DNA of 64,000 nucleotides, from positions 232,858 through 296,857 of the forward strand of contig NZ_PJON01000005.1 in NCBI RefSeq assembly GCF_002900975.1, read 5' to 3'. The notes below the pieces were generated by a model, which was not told the DNA's origin, made no database searches, and saw nothing but the letters and a program-made list of their open reading frames with translations. The DNA is from Tabrizicola aquatica. Its GTDB lineage: Bacteria > Pseudomonadota > Alphaproteobacteria > Rhodobacterales > Rhodobacteraceae. Shown piece after piece: positions 40,284 through 50,298 of this stretch (its first letter is position 1; the number at the start of each line of letters is the position of its first letter). Made by a program: the position numbers and the translations under genes.

Positions 40284-40826
40284 ATGCTCCAGGAGAAGAT
40301 CGCCACCATTCCGGTCACGATCGAGACCGAACGGTTCACCTTGCGTCCCGTGCGCAAATCCGATGCCGGGCTGTTCGCGCTTTATGCCGGGGACAAACGC
40401 GTGGCCGAGGCGACCCAGGGCATTCCGCATCCCCTGCCTCCCGGCACGGCCGAGGCGTTTTGTGCCCGTGCCATGGCTTCGGCCGGCGAAGAGGACATCT
40501 GGGTCATGGACGGCACCCGCTCGGCCCTGCCCGAGGTGCTGGGGGTCATCTCGCTGAAGAAGATGGACCGCAACCAGTCCGAGGTCGCCTTCTGGGTTGC
40601 CCCCGCCTTCTGGAACCACGGCATCGCCAGCCAGGCGGTGCTGGCGCTGGTGGCGGCCAACCCGCAAGGCAACTCCACCATGTTCGCCGAGGCGTTCCAG
40701 GACAATCCCGGTTCGGCCCGGGTCCTGACCAATGCGGGCTTCCAGTATCTCGGCGATGCCGAAAGCTTCTCGGTCGCGCGCGGGGCGAACGTGCCGACCT
40801 GGACCTATATCCGCAAGCTGGGCTAG
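40284..40826 (+). CDS. GNAT-family N-acetyltransferase
   Basis: A 180-aa acetyltransferase of the RimJ/RimL type. It includes ETERFTLRPVRKSDAGLFAL near residue 15 and the acetyl-CoA region VAFWVAPAFWNHGIASQAVL (~residue 100), ending NPGSARVLTNAGFQYLGDAE. It begins at ATG 40284 with AAGGAGGG upstream. The substrate (protein N-terminus or small molecule) is not identified. In many Rhodobacterales it sits between rpmA and obgE. Confidence 0.85.
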   Translation: MLQEKIATIPVTIETERFTLRPVRKSDAGLFALYAGDKRVAEATQGIPHPLPPGTAEAFCARAMASAGEEDIWVMDGTRSALPEVLGVISLKKMDRNQSEVAFWVAPAFWNHGIASQAVLALVAANPQGNSTMFAEAFQDNPGSARVLTNAGFQYLGDAESFSVARGANVPTWTYIRKLG

Positions 40827-40831
40827 GGCCG

Positions 40832-41260
40832 ATGGTCGCGGACCGCATCGCCCGTGCCGTGGCGGCCCTGCCGCTGTGGCCGGGTATGCGCGTCCTGGAG
40901 ATCGGCTGCGGCCCCGGCGTCGCCGCGCGCGAGGTGGTGCAGATCGTCGGGCCTGCGGGCTTTGTCCTCGGGATCTACCGCTCCGCGACCGCCATCGCCC
41001 AGGCCATGCGCGGCAGTGCGGCCCAGATTGCGGCCGGCACCCTGGCCTTCCGCGCCGTTGCCGCCGAAGAGTTTGTCCTTCTGCCGGGCGAGGCGCCCTT
41101 CGATCTTGCTTTTGCGCTGCGCGTCGGCGCGCTGGACGGCCGTCACCCCGCCGCCGGGGCACTGGCCCTGCCACGCATCGCCGCCGCGCTGGTGCCGGGC
41201 GGCAGGCTTTACGTCGATACCGGCGATCCGCTGACCGTGCTGCCCTTGCCGCAGGCGTAG
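40832..41260 (+). CDS. Short class I SAM methyltransferase-like protein
   Basis: The 142-aa protein has a SAM motif I, MRVLEIGCGPGVAAREV (~residue 20), motif II in AGFVLGIYRSATAI, and a late AALVPGGRLYVDTGDP. It is short for a methyltransferase and lacks a clear substrate domain. Its ATG lies 5 bases after the GNAT stop. Its stop codon TAG (41258-41260) is inside the hairpin repeat at 41256-41284. Confidence 0.7.
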   Translation: MVADRIARAVAALPLWPGMRVLEIGCGPGVAAREVVQIVGPAGFVLGIYRSATAIAQAMRGSAAQIAAGTLAFRAVAAEEFVLLPGEAPFDLAFALRVGALDGRHPAAGALALPRIAAALVPGGRLYVDTGDPLTVLPLPQA

Positions 41261-41284
41261 GGTGGGGTTCAACCCCACCCTACG
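41256..41284. repeat. GTAGGGTGGG hairpin element, copy 2
   Basis: GTAGGGTGGGGT and ACCCCACCCTAC form a perfect stem with a 3-base-scale loop. The TAG of the left arm is the stop codon of the methyltransferase-like gene. Sequence is nearly identical to the copy at 12102. Confidence 0.8.
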
Positions 41285-41332
41285 GCAAAGACCGGTGCGC
41301 AGCATCTGACGGGCCGGGTTAAGATTTGGTAA

Positions 41333-43608
<2,276 letters not shown>

Positions 43609-43614
43609 GGGGCC

Positions 43615-43659
43615 CAAATTCCTTCGAAGGAATTTGCAAAAGTTTTCGAAAACTTTTGC
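43615..43659. repeat. Two adjoining perfect palindromes between proB and proA
   Basis: Palindrome 1 (43615-43636, 22 bp) has the arm CAAATTCCTTC; palindrome 2 (43636-43659, 24 bp) has the arm GCAAAAGTTTTC; they share one base. GGGGC and GCCCC flank them and could close an outer stem, giving a three-way junction. The element is AT-rich within a GC-rich genome. It may act as a RNA processing or attenuating element. Confidence 0.9.
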
Positions 43660-43685
43660 GCCCCACTTGAGACGGAGCGAAGACA

Positions 43686-44945
43686 ATGGACGGCCAGTTC
43701 ACCGACCTGATGACCGACATCGGCCAAAAGGCCCGCGCCGCAGCGGCGGAACTTGCCTGCGCCTCCTCGGAACGCAAGGCCGCAGCCCTCATCGCCGCCG
43801 CCGATGCCGTCTGGCGCCGACGGCAGGAAATCTTCGACGCCAACACGCTGGACCTCGATGCGGCCGACCAGCGCGGAATCACCCCCGCCATGCGCGACCG
43901 CCTGCGGCTGGACGACACCCGCCTGCGCGGGATCGTCGACGCGCTGCGCCAGATCGCCGAACAGAAGGACCCCGTCGGTCGCATCCTTGCCGAATGGGAC
44001 CGCCCGAACGGCCTGCATATCCAGCGCGTCGCCACCCCGCTTGGCGTTGTCGGCGTGATCTACGAATCCCGCCCCAACGTCACCGCCGACGCCGGTGCCC
44101 TTTGCCTCAAGTCCGGCAACGCTGTCATCCTGCGCGGCGGGTCGGAAAGCTTCGAAACCTCGGAAGCCATCCATTCCTGCATGCTTGACGGCCTGAAGTC
44201 GGCCAACCTCCCCGCCGCGGCGATCCAGTTCATCCCGACCCGCGATCGCGAGATGGTCACGGCGATGCTGCAGGCGACCCAATACATCGACGTCATCGTC
44301 CCCCGCGGCGGCAAGGGCCTTGTCGGCCTGGTCCAGCGCGAAGCCCGTGTTCCCGTCTTCGCTCATCTGGAAGGCATCTGCCACGTCTACGCCGACCGCG
44401 ATGCCGACCTCGAAAAAGCCCGCCGCGTCGTCCTGAACGCCAAGACCCGCCGCACCGGCATCTGCGGCTCGGCCGAGTGTCTGCTGATCGACTGGCAGTT
44501 CTACACCAAGCATGGGCCCGTGCTGATCGAGGACTTGCTGAAAGCGGGTGTCGAGGTCCGCACCGAGGGCGAGCTGTTGAAGATACCCAGCACGGTCAAA
44601 GCCCAGCCCGATGATTTCGGGCGCGAGTTTCTGGACATGATCATCGCCGCCAAGCTGGTGGACGGGGTGGATGAAGCCATCGCCCATATCCGCAAATACG
44701 GCTCCAGCCATACCGAAGCGATCCTGACCGAGAACGACGCCACCGCGGAACGCTTCTTCCAGCGGCTGGACAGCGCGATCCTGATGCGCAACGCCTCGAC
44801 CCAGTTCGCCGATGGGGGCGAGTTCGGGATGGGCGCGGAAATCGGGATTGCCACCGGCAAGATGCACGCGCGCGGCCCCGTGGGGGCCGAACAGCTGTGC
44901 AGCTTCAAATATCTGGTGACGGGCGACGGGACGATCCGCACCTGA
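43686..44945 (+). CDS. proA: Glutamate-5-semialdehyde dehydrogenase (gamma-glutamyl phosphate reductase)
   Basis: A 419-aa enzyme of proline synthesis that reduces gamma-glutamyl phosphate with NADPH. Motifs include [51 protein letters not shown] and the catalytic Cys region [14 protein letters not shown]. It is translated from an ATG with GGAGCGA upstream. It lies 77 bases after proB across the palindromic element. Confidence 0.97.
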   Translation: MDGQFTDLMTDIGQKARAAAAELACASSERKAAALIAAADAVWRRRQEIFDANTLDLDAADQRGITPAMRDRLRLDDTRLRGIVDALRQIAEQKDPVGRILAEWDRPNGLHIQRVATPLGVVGVIYESRPNVTADAGALCLKSGNAVILRGGSESFETSEAIHSCMLDGLKSANLPAAAIQFIPTRDREMVTAMLQATQYIDVIVPRGGKGLVGLVQREARVPVFAHLEGICHVYADRDADLEKARRVVLNAKTRRTGICGSAECLLIDWQFYTKHGPVLIEDLLKAGVEVRTEGELLKIPSTVKAQPDDFGREFLDMIIAAKLVDGVDEAIAHIRKYGSSHTEAILTENDATAERFFQRLDSAILMRNASTQFADGGEFGMGAEIGIATGKMHARGPVGAEQLCSFKYLVTGDGTIRT

Positions 44946-44964
44946 GGCGCGGTCCTCCAGGCCC

Positions 44965-45561
44965 CTAGAACGCCAGCCGGATCGACGTCTCGCCCAGTTC
45001 GGTGACAAGGCGGCGGCCCTGGCGGGCAAGTTCATCCGGGACCATCGCGAAATGCACATGGTTCGCCCCGAGCCCCGCCGGCGCTCCGGGCTGGGCCAGG
45101 ATTTCCCACAGGCCAGGGTCAAGCTTCAGGCGCGGCGCCTCGGCCAGGATGGTCCAGCCGGTCGCCGCCTGGGTGACCTGAACCTTGCCGCCATAGGCCA
45201 TCGCGGTTTCCAGGCATTGCAGCAGCAGGAAGGCCAGCCGCACCTCGCGCCGGGGCAGTTCTGCGGCCGAGGTCCAGGCATAGCCAACCCGCCCGCCGCG
45301 CGTCAGGTCGGTCAGGACCGACAGCACCTCGGACCGGGCGATGCGCTGGTCGCCGCCGGCTGCGCCAAAGCTGATCCGGAAGAACCGGATGCGGGCATTC
45401 GCATTGGCCACGCTTTCCGAAATGAGCGCGATCTCGGGCCGCTGGCCGCCGGGTTCCATCGTCAGCAACTCCACCCCGTTGCCTATGGCGCCGATCGGGC
45501 TGATAAGGTCGTGGCAGATGCGCGAGGCGATCAGGGCGGCAATGTCTGGTGTTTCGGTCAT
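44965..45561 (-). CDS. chpT: Histidine phosphotransferase ChpT
   Basis: A 198-aa dimeric phosphotransferase that passes phosphate from CckA to CtrA and CpdR in the alphaproteobacterial cell-cycle and motility phosphorelay. The phospho-accepting His17 is in SRICHDLISPIGAIGNGVEL, and the C-terminal pseudo-ATPase domain includes a VPDELARQGRRLV segment. The ATG 45561 is favoured because it begins the helix; the longer frame (to 45678) enters the DUF3553 gene. It diverges from that gene. Confidence 0.9.
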   Translation of the reverse strand: MTETPDIAALIASRICHDLISPIGAIGNGVELLTMEPGGQRPEIALISESVANANARIRFFRISFGAAGGDQRIARSEVLSVLTDLTRGGRVGYAWTSAAELPRREVRLAFLLLQCLETAMAYGGKVQVTQAATGWTILAEAPRLKLDPGLWEILAQPGAPAGLGANHVHFAMVPDELARQGRRLVTELGETSIRLAF

Positions 45562-45587
45562 CGCAAGTCCAGTGAGGGGAGAGGGGA

Positions 45588-45761
45588 ATGGGGTCGCTGC
45601 TGGAGCCCGGGATGCTGGTGCGCCATCCGGATCAGGCCGATTGGGGCCTGGGACAGGTGCAATCGGTGGTGGGCGCACGGGTCACCGTGAACTTCGAACA
45701 TGCGGGCAAGGTGGTGATCGACAGCAAGCGCATCTTCCTGGTTCCGGTGTTTGGTCATTAA
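45588..45761 (+). CDS. DUF3553 small protein (57 aa)
   Basis: A 57-aa protein encoded from ATG 45588 after GGGGAGAGGGGA. It reads MGSLLEPGMLVRHPDQADWG, GLGQVQSV and NFEHAGKVVID, ending VPVFGH. This is the DUF3553 pattern, a CarD/PcrA-C-like SH3 fold that contacts RNA polymerase or nucleic acids. It lies opposite chpT, as in other Rhodobacterales. Its precise role is unknown. Confidence 0.8.
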   Translation: MGSLLEPGMLVRHPDQADWGLGQVQSVVGARVTVNFEHAGKVVIDSKRIFLVPVFGH

Positions 45762-45890
45762 GCCTATAGGCGAAATATCCCGCCACCCTCAACCGGGAAT
45801 TGCCGGGGTGCGGCACTGGGTCCGCAGGTGGTTGCATTGCGGCGGGGCGCTGGCTAAGTCAGGCGGACCCCGAGCCTGAAGCGACCAGAG

Positions 45891-46673
45891 ATGACTGCCG
45901 AAGACTCTCCCTACAGCGTGCGGCTTGCGACCTCCGCCCAGGATGTGACGGCGGCGCAGCGCCTGCGGTATCAGGTCTTTGTGACCGAGCTTGGCGGCGA
46001 CGGCCCCCTGGTCGATCACGCGGCGGGGCTGGAGCGGGATGCCTTCGATCCCTATTTCGACCACCTGGTTCTGGTCGACCGCCGGATCGATCCGGCCAGC
46101 CTAAGCCATGTGATCGGCGCCTATCGGGTGCTGCCCAGTGAACGGCGCGCGGCCGCCGGACGGTTCTATTCCGAGACCGAATATGATCTAGGGCCGCTTC
46201 TGGCCTCGGGCCGGCGGCTGCTGGAACTTGGGCGGTCCTGCGTTCATGCGGACCACCGGGGCGGGACGGCGATGTTCCATCTGTGGAACGGGCTGGCGGA
46301 TTACGTGCTGGATCGGGGGATCGAGATCCTGTTCGGCGTGGCCAGCTTTCACGGCACCGATCTGGCAGCCCTGGCCGAACCCTTGTCCTATCTTCACCAT
46401 CACCACCTGGCGCCACCGGCGATGCGGGTCCGCGCGCTGGCCCCGCACCGGCAAGAGATGGACCTGGTCCCATCCGACCGCCTGGACCGCAAGGCCGCGA
46501 TGGCCGCGACGCCTGCGCTGATCAAGGCCTATCTGCGGCTGGGCGGCTTTGTCGGAGACGGGGCCTGGATCGACCGGGCATTCAACACGACCGATGTCTG
46601 CCTGGTGATGGACACCGGCCAGATGTCGGCGCGCCATCGCGATTTCTATGTCCGCAAGAAGGCTGCGGCATGA
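45891..46673 (+). CDS. olsB: L-ornithine N(alpha)-acyltransferase
   Basis: The 260-aa GNAT-fold acyltransferase transfers a 3-hydroxy fatty acyl group from ACP to ornithine, making lyso-ornithine lipid. It shows LRYQVFVTELGGDG near residue 25, a catalytic-type ELGRSCVHADHRGG segment and GVASFHGTD, as in OlsB proteins. It overlaps olsA by ATGA, so the two act in one pathway of phosphorus-free membrane lipid. Confidence 0.92.
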   Translation: MTAEDSPYSVRLATSAQDVTAAQRLRYQVFVTELGGDGPLVDHAAGLERDAFDPYFDHLVLVDRRIDPASLSHVIGAYRVLPSERRAAAGRFYSETEYDLGPLLASGRRLLELGRSCVHADHRGGTAMFHLWNGLADYVLDRGIEILFGVASFHGTDLAALAEPLSYLHHHHLAPPAMRVRALAPHRQEMDLVPSDRLDRKAAMAATPALIKAYLRLGGFVGDGAWIDRAFNTTDVCLVMDTGQMSARHRDFYVRKKAAA

Positions 46674-47491
46674 GCGGCTGGAAGGATGCGCCGCCGCCGC
46701 CGCTGCGGATCGGTCCCCTGGGCTGGCTGCGTGTCCTGTGGCGCGGGGCGGTGATCGGCCTGGCCACCTATGGCGGGCTGCTGGTCCTGCTTCTGGTGCG
46801 GCTGGTCGAATGGCCGCTTTATGGCCGGGCGCGGCCCGTGACGCCCTTCATCACGCAGGCCGTCTGCCGCTTTGCGCTTTGGGTCTTGTGCCTGCCGCTG
46901 GTGGTGCATGGCCGGCCGATGACGGCGCAGGGGGCGATTGTCGCGAACCATTCCGGCTGGCTGGACATCTTTGTCCTGAACGCGGTGGACCGGGTCTATT
47001 TCGTCGCCAAGTCCGAGGTGGCAGGCTGGCCCGGCATCGGCTGGCTTGCCCGCGCGACCGGGACCGTGTTCATCGCCAGAAAGGGGACCGAGGCGAAGAA
47101 GCAGCAGGAGATGTTCGAGGCTCGCCTGCACGCGGGCCACCGGCTGCTGTTCTTCCCCGAGGGCACCAGCACGGATTCGATCCGCGTGCTGCCGTTCAAA
47201 AGCACGCTTTTCCAGGCCTTCTTCGAGCCGGCGCTGGTCCGGTCGATGCATATCCAGCCGGTAACGGTGGTGTTCCACGCCCCTGCGGGCATGGATGCGC
47301 GTCACTATGGCTGGTGGGGGGACATGAATTTCGCCAGCCATCTGGTCAAGCTGCTGGCGACGGGGAGGCAAGGCCGGGTCGAGGTCATCTTCCACCCGGA
47401 GGTTCCGGTCGATGCTTTCGAGAACCGCAAGGAACTGGCTTTGCACTGCGAGCGGGTTATACGCACCGCCCAGGTCAACGCGGTAGAGTAG
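46670..47491 (+). CDS. olsA: Lyso-ornithine lipid O-acyltransferase
   Basis: A 273-aa PlsC-family acyltransferase with one N-terminal membrane helix (VIGLATYGGLLVLLLVRLV). Motif I is NHSGWLD (NHX4D) and motif III is FPEGTSTD. It adds the second acyl chain to lyso-ornithine lipid. Its ATG overlaps the olsB stop. The stop TAG is inside the hairpin repeat at 47488-47516. Confidence 0.92.
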   Translation: MSGWKDAPPPPLRIGPLGWLRVLWRGAVIGLATYGGLLVLLLVRLVEWPLYGRARPVTPFITQAVCRFALWVLCLPLVVHGRPMTAQGAIVANHSGWLDIFVLNAVDRVYFVAKSEVAGWPGIGWLARATGTVFIARKGTEAKKQQEMFEARLHAGHRLLFFPEGTSTDSIRVLPFKSTLFQAFFEPALVRSMHIQPVTVVFHAPAGMDARHYGWWGDMNFASHLVKLLATGRQGRVEVIFHPEVPVDAFENRKELALHCERVIRTAQVNAVE

Positions 47492-47516
47492 AGTGGGCGA
47501 TATCGCCCACCTTACG
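47488..47516. repeat. GTAGGGTGGG-type hairpin element, copy 3
   Basis: GTGGGCGA and TCGCCCAC form a perfect palindrome (47493-47510) flanked by GTAGA and CTTAC ends. It lies between the convergent olsA and the ThiE-like gene. It is a variant of the repeat family. Confidence 0.7.
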
Positions 47517-47524
47517 CCCGCGTC

Positions 47525-48145
47525 TTAGCCCAGCGGCGCCAGCAGTGCGTTCAGGGCGGCAAGCGGGTCTTCGGCCGACCAGATCTCCTCGCCCACGGCG
47601 AAGAAGTCGGTCACCGGGCCGAACTTGGCGACCAGCTCGGCGGTCAACGCGCCCTCGGCGATGATGGGAACCTCGATCACCTCGGACCACCAGTCGAACA
47701 GCTCGAACGGGGCCTGGCTGCCATCGCCCAGCGTGGTCGCGCCAATCGGGCCGAAGGCAACGTAGTCGGCGCCCGCCTCGCCGGCCGTCATCCCGTCGTG
47801 TTTGGAGGCCGCGCAGAACGCCCCGACGATGGCATCCCCGCCCAGGTCCTTGCGGGCCTTGCGGACATTGCGCGACCCGTCGGTCAGGTGGACCCCGTCC
47901 AGGCCCAGCCTCTCGGCCAGGATCAGGTGGTTGTCGATCACCACCGCCACGTCGCGGGCATGGGCCACCTCACGCGCCGCATCGGCCGCGCGCATCAGCA
48001 TATCCTCGTCGCGGGTGCCCAGCGACAGGCGCAGGCAGGCGATCTCGGCCCCGTCCAGGACGCGGCCGATCCGGTCCGAAAAGGTCTCGGGATCGAAGGC
48101 GGGGGGCGTGATCAGCGTGATCTGCGGGCGGTCGTCAGCGGCCAT
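47525..48145 (-). CDS. ThiE/TenI-like (thiamine phosphate synthase family) protein
   Basis: A 206-aa TIM-barrel protein starting MAADDRPQITLITPPAFDPE. It keeps VVIDNHLILAERLGLDGVHL, VGAFCAASKHDGMTAGEAGA and ADYVAFGPIGATT. The usual GFGPIxPTxTK pattern of active ThiE enzymes is replaced by AFGPIGATTLGDG, so its activity may differ. ThiE couples the thiazole and pyrimidine halves of thiamine; TenI-like paralogues do not. No other thiamine genes are here. The ATG 48145 follows a GGAG. Confidence 0.75.
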   Translation of the reverse strand: MAADDRPQITLITPPAFDPETFSDRIGRVLDGAEIACLRLSLGTRDEDMLMRAADAAREVAHARDVAVVIDNHLILAERLGLDGVHLTDGSRNVRKARKDLGGDAIVGAFCAASKHDGMTAGEAGADYVAFGPIGATTLGDGSQAPFELFDWWSEVIEVPIIAEGALTAELVAKFGPVTDFFAVGEEIWSAEDPLAALNALLAPLG

Positions 48146-48275
48146 TTCGGGCTCCGGGATGGGTGGTGGGCATCGTCTAGCAGCCTTTGGCTGGCTTGGC
48201 GAGGGTCGGGTGGCCGGGTTGCCATGGGGGCTGGGCTGGCCTATCTGGCGGCCAGGCTTGCGCGAAAGGTGCCCG

Positions 48276-49013
48276 ATGATCCCGCCCGTCTTTATCCTGG
48301 TCCGGCCGCAGATGGGCGAGAATATCGGCGCCGCCGCGCGGGCGATGCTGAACTTCGGGCTGGAGCGGATGCGGGTCGTCGGCCCGCGCGACGGCTGGCC
48401 GAACCCGAAGGCGGTCGCTATGGCCTCGGGCGCAGGGCGGCTGCTGGACCATGCCGGCCTCTTTCCCGACCTGCCCGGGGCGATTGCCGACTGTGATTTC
48501 GTTTTCGCCACCACCGCCCGCGGGCGCGAGTTGGTGAAGGAGGTCGTCACCCCCGAACGCGCGATGGAGATGGCCCGCGCGATGGGGGCCGAGGGCAAGC
48601 GGGTTGGCGTCCTGTTCGGGCCGGAACGTGCGGGGCTGGAGAACGAGGACATCGTCCGGGCCAATGCGATCGTGACGGTGCCGGTGAACCCCGACTTCCC
48701 CTCGCTGAACCTGGCGCAGTGCGTCCTGCTTCTGGGCTATGAATGGCAGCGGCAGGGGGCAGAGGTTCCCGCCTCGGTCATGGAACTGGCCCGCACCGAA
48801 TTCGCCAGCCGTGAGGATGTGGACCGCTTGGCAGACCATTTCGAGGAGCGGCTGGCGGCGGCGGGGTTCTTCTTTCCCGAGACGAAGGCCGAGGGGATGA
48901 AGGCCAACCTGCGGAACATGTGGGGGCGGCTGGGGCTGACGCGGGCCGAGGTCCAGACCTTCCACGGGATGCTGCGGCAGATCGCCTGGAAGCTGAAGAA
49001 CGGCGGTGAGTAG
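48276..49013 (+). CDS. trmJ: tRNA (cytidine/uridine-2'-O)-methyltransferase
   Basis: The 245-aa SPOUT methyltransferase carries FILVRPQMGENIGAAARAML, VGVLFGPERAGLENEDI (motif II, NxGPERxGL type) and LNLAQCVLLLGYEW. It methylates position 32 of tRNA anticodon loops. It begins at ATG 48276. It is followed by a 230-base gap before the acyltransferase. Confidence 0.88.
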   Translation: MIPPVFILVRPQMGENIGAAARAMLNFGLERMRVVGPRDGWPNPKAVAMASGAGRLLDHAGLFPDLPGAIADCDFVFATTARGRELVKEVVTPERAMEMARAMGAEGKRVGVLFGPERAGLENEDIVRANAIVTVPVNPDFPSLNLAQCVLLLGYEWQRQGAEVPASVMELARTEFASREDVDRLADHFEERLAAAGFFFPETKAEGMKANLRNMWGRLGLTRAEVQTFHGMLRQIAWKLKNGGE

Positions 49014-49242
49014 GGCGGTGTTGTCCACGCTGGACGATCTGTCCGCCTGAATGATTTCAGCGACTTGGCTGTGGCCGTTGGGAAAACGTTAACCTTCTTG
49101 CCCAAGGCCGGGTTCAGGCCGGCCAGGTCGCTTTGGCAAATGCAGCCGCCGCTCCAGCTTTTCGATATTGCAGGTTTCGGCACGTCGGACGATGCTGCGA
49201 GACGCGGGGTCCCGATAGTCCGCAGCACGGGCAGGAGACAAT

Positions 49243-50277
49243 ATGGCAGGGCGCCTTGACGAAATAGACGCCCTTCGCGGGATCGCCGCGCTTTTGGTCG
49301 CTTGGGTCTTTCATATTCACCACCTTCTTGGCGTCTATCGGACAGGGCCCTTGGACGGGCTGCCGATTTTTACCTGGCTGCACGACTACGGCTATGTGCT
49401 GGTAGATTTGTTCTTTGTCGTCTCGGGCTTCATCTTCGCCCATGTCTACCTTGCCAAGAGGAGGATCGAGACCGACGCTGCAAGCTTTGCCATAGCCCGC
49501 TTTGCAAGGCTTTATCCGCTGCACCTTGTCACGCTGCTAGCCGCAGCCGGAGTTCTGGCAGTCGGCAATCCGGCGACGCCGGAGGGCTGCTGCAACGATG
49601 GCTACCATTTCTTGCTGAACCTTTTCATGTTGCAAGAGTCCGGGCTGAACGAAGGAATGAGTTTCAATACGCCGGCCTGGTCGATCTCGGTCGAGATATT
49701 GTGCTATATATTGTTCTATTTCGCCGCAGTCTTGGCACCCGCCCGGTTCTGGCAACTGGCTGCGCTACTTTGCATCGGGGGTCTCTTTGCGACGTTGTGG
49801 ATCGACCCGCGGGTGGACCACATCGGGCGCGGATTGTGCGGCTTTTTCGCCGGAACGCTGGTCTATCGGGCGAAAGCGGCCCCGCTTGCTTTCTGGCTGG
49901 CGCTTGCCGTGATTGGTTGGGTCGTTGTGATCTGGGTGCCCCGCTTTGCTTTCGGCGCACTTCTGTCAATGACGATCTGGCCCGCTGCGGTGGGTCTATC
50001 CAGCCGGATTGCCGTGCTGCATGCGCCAATTCTGGGCTGGATCGGGGATCGCAGCTATTCGATCTATCTGGTACATTCGCCGGTTTACATGGCGATCAAT
50101 GTGCTTGTGTTCTCTGGTCAGCCGGTCCCGGAAGCGATGTCGGTCAGCGTCATGCTTGCAGGTTGGATTCTGGTGCTTGCCATCTCGGATCTGAGTTTCA
50201 GGTATCTTGAAACGCCCGCACGGCAGGCCTTGAAGCGCAGATGGGTTGCCGAGAGGCCAGTCAAGACTGGCCCCTGA
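49243..50277 (+). CDS. Membrane acyltransferase 3 (OafA/YrhL-like)
   Basis: A 344-aa protein with about ten hydrophobic helices. It begins MAGRLDEIDALRGIAALLVA with the acyltransferase-3 catalytic His in VAWVFHIHHLLG, and the C-terminus includes IGDRSYSIYLVHSPVYMAIN. It likely O-acylates a surface polysaccharide or lipid. It follows trmJ on the same strand but 229 bases away. Base composition is a bit lower in GC than the neighbours. Confidence 0.85.
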   Translation: MAGRLDEIDALRGIAALLVAWVFHIHHLLGVYRTGPLDGLPIFTWLHDYGYVLVDLFFVVSGFIFAHVYLAKRRIETDAASFAIARFARLYPLHLVTLLAAAGVLAVGNPATPEGCCNDGYHFLLNLFMLQESGLNEGMSFNTPAWSISVEILCYILFYFAAVLAPARFWQLAALLCIGGLFATLWIDPRVDHIGRGLCGFFAGTLVYRAKAAPLAFWLALAVIGWVVVIWVPRFAFGALLSMTIWPAAVGLSSRIAVLHAPILGWIGDRSYSIYLVHSPVYMAINVLVFSGQPVPEAMSVSVMLAGWILVLAISDLSFRYLETPARQALKRRWVAERPVKTGP

Positions 50278-50298
50278 CATGCTTCCCTTACGCCCGGA

